64,000 nucleotides of DNA, taken from Pollutiaquabacter sp046052345 (lineage in GTDB: Bacteria; Bacteroidota; Bacteroidia; AKYH767-A; 2013-40CM-41-45). A model generated the notes under the pieces. That model was not told where the DNA came from. It saw nothing but the letters and a program-made list of their open reading frames with translations, and searched no databases. Location of the stretch: positions 1 to 64,000 of the forward strand of contig JBJOMN010000003.1 in NCBI GenBank assembly GCA_046052345.1, read 5' to 3'. This document shows, in pieces, positions 63,169-64,000 of this stretch (positions within the stretch are counted from its first letter, which is position 1; each line of letters opens with the position of its first letter). The translations under genes were made by a program, and so were the position numbers.

Positions 63169-64000
63169 ATGGAAAAAATAGCACTCATCATCTCCCGCGA
63201 ATACTTCACCAGGGTCCGGAAGAAGTCCTTCCTGATCATGACCATACTCGGTCCTTTGTTGATGGGGGGGCTGATTGTCGCTGCGGCACTTATGAACCGG
63301 GTGGATACGGAGGTAGAGACGATCGCAGTGGTCGATGAATCCAAGATCTTCCTGGGCGAGTTCGAGAGCACTCCGAGGATCAATTTCGTATATGTCAACA
63401 GCCCTGTGGCACAAGTCCGCCGTATGGCAGCCGATTCCGGTTATTTCGGGGTGCTTTACATCCCCCTGACTTCTAACCTTACCTCCTTGGAAAAGGCGGT
63501 CGTATTGTTTTCCGGCTCCCAACCTGGACTTGACGTCGTAGACCGCATCGAGAATTCCCTGGAAAAGGTTATCAACGACAACAAATACAAGGACGCAGGA
63601 ATCGATCCCGATAAGTTGTCTTCCATCAGGACGGAAGTCAGCATCAGCACGAGAGACCTCGAGGACCAAGCCACCAGTACACCGTTGGCCTCCGGATTGG
63701 GATTTGCAGGGGGACTGCTGATTTACATGTTCATCTTCGTTTACGGAGCCATGGTGATGCGTGGCGTAATGGAGGAGAAATCCTCCCGTATCGTCGAGGT
63801 CATCATTTCCTCCGTCCGCCCTTTCCAGCTGATGATGGGAAAAATCATCGGTGTGGCGCTGGTAGGACTTACGCAGTTCCTGCTGTGGGTCATATTGACG
63901 ACAGTGATTTACGGAGTTGTCGGTTCTACGCTGCTCGACGGTTCATCCGGTCCGGAAACCGTGGCTCCTTTATTGCAGTCCCGGGGCGCTTCACCGGACC
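63169..64000 (+). CDS. ABC exporter permease (NatB-like), cut at the window end
   Basis: About 277 residues are visible. The protein begins MEKIALIISREYFTRVRKKS, with a first membrane helix at about 22-42, then an extracytoplasmic domain (about 43-170) and further helices (GLGFAGGLLIYMFIFVYGAM and GVALVGLTQFLLWVILTT). The cytoplasmic coupling motif VMEEKSSRIVEVIISSVRP is that of ABC2_membrane_3/NatB permeases. It pairs with the ATPase just upstream. The C-terminus lies beyond the window. Confidence 0.88.
   Translation, partial: MEKIALIISREYFTRVRKKSFLIMTILGPLLMGGLIVAAALMNRVDTEVETIAVVDESKIFLGEFESTPRINFVYVNSPVAQVRRMAADSGYFGVLYIPLTSNLTSLEKAVVLFSGSQPGLDVVDRIENSLEKVINDNKYKDAGIDPDKLSSIRTEVSISTRDLEDQATSTPLASGLGFAGGLLIYMFIFVYGAMVMRGVMEEKSSRIVEVIISSVRPFQLMMGKIIGVALVGLTQFLLWVILTTVIYGVVGSTLLDGSSGPETVAPLLQSRGASPD

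Overview
The window reads as chromosomal DNA of a Bacteroidota bacterium of moderately high GC. Signs seen directly are Bacteroidota-type promoter boxes (TAnnTTTG, with TTG 19 bases upstream in the best cases), two exported proteins with type IX secretion (T9SS) sorting domains, a type III glutamine synthetase, DUF4290 and DUF4159 proteins, a PorE-like OmpA protein, and the gene orders etfB-etfA-bifunctional nuclease-nupC-thyA-folA and uvrD-DUF4290-murA-tlpA-grpE-dnaJ. No rRNA, tRNA, CRISPR, insertion sequence or phage gene was recognised. Almost all of it is core genome.

Layout. 1-11.7 kb, mostly minus strand: an ABC exporter permease cut by the window edge, a small exported Cys-rich protein (plus), a HAD phosphatase, a membrane protein, uracil phosphoribosyltransferase, a FemAB-like transferase overlapping a polysaccharide deacetylase, a TauE/SafE exporter, a GNAT-like protein, a YitT protein, a T9SS cargo protein and RadC. 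11.8-16.7 kb: rpsT (minus), then a plus-strand lower phenylacetate/beta-oxidation cluster (paaH, paaI, thiolase, paaY) and an SRAP/YedK protein. 16.8-32.4 kb, minus strand: a fused E1 dehydrogenase, a DODA-type dioxygenase, a thioredoxin-fold protein, prfA, purM, a PorE-like OmpA/LysM protein, glutamine synthetase III, a fatty acid desaturase, a DEAD-box helicase, pyruvate dehydrogenase E1 beta and a TPR protein.

32.4-37.6 kb, plus strand: etfB, etfA, bifunctional nuclease, nupC, thyA, folA. 37.6-54.9 kb is mixed: a second T9SS cargo, a membrane pyrophosphatase with a long Cys-rich tail, TypA, a lipoprotein with OmpA-like and TPR regions, DUF4159, RsmE, PEP carboxykinase, small exported proteins, a saccharopine dehydrogenase-family enzyme, TrmN6, RimM, S16 and a putative outer-membrane barrel. 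55-64 kb, plus strand: a UvrD/PcrA helicase, DUF4290, murA, a TlpA-like oxidoreductase, grpE, dnaJ and an ABC exporter pair whose permease runs off the window.

The most unusual signal is a family of tandem repeats with a strict 7-base period in intergenic gaps between about 1.4 and 31 kb. Most units fit a core A-A/C-C-C followed by a triplet that is constant within a tract but differs between tracts (ACY, CGC, GTC, TTG); AT-rich tracts use AATT-AAG. The tracts touch start and stop codons, and in three same-strand gaps one heptamer type follows the stop codon and another lies nearer the next start. I saw none between 31 and 64 kb by eye. Other points of interest are the 21-cysteine tail on the membrane pyrophosphatase, nested inverted repeats before a T9SS cargo gene, and MurA with Asp in place of the catalytic Cys.
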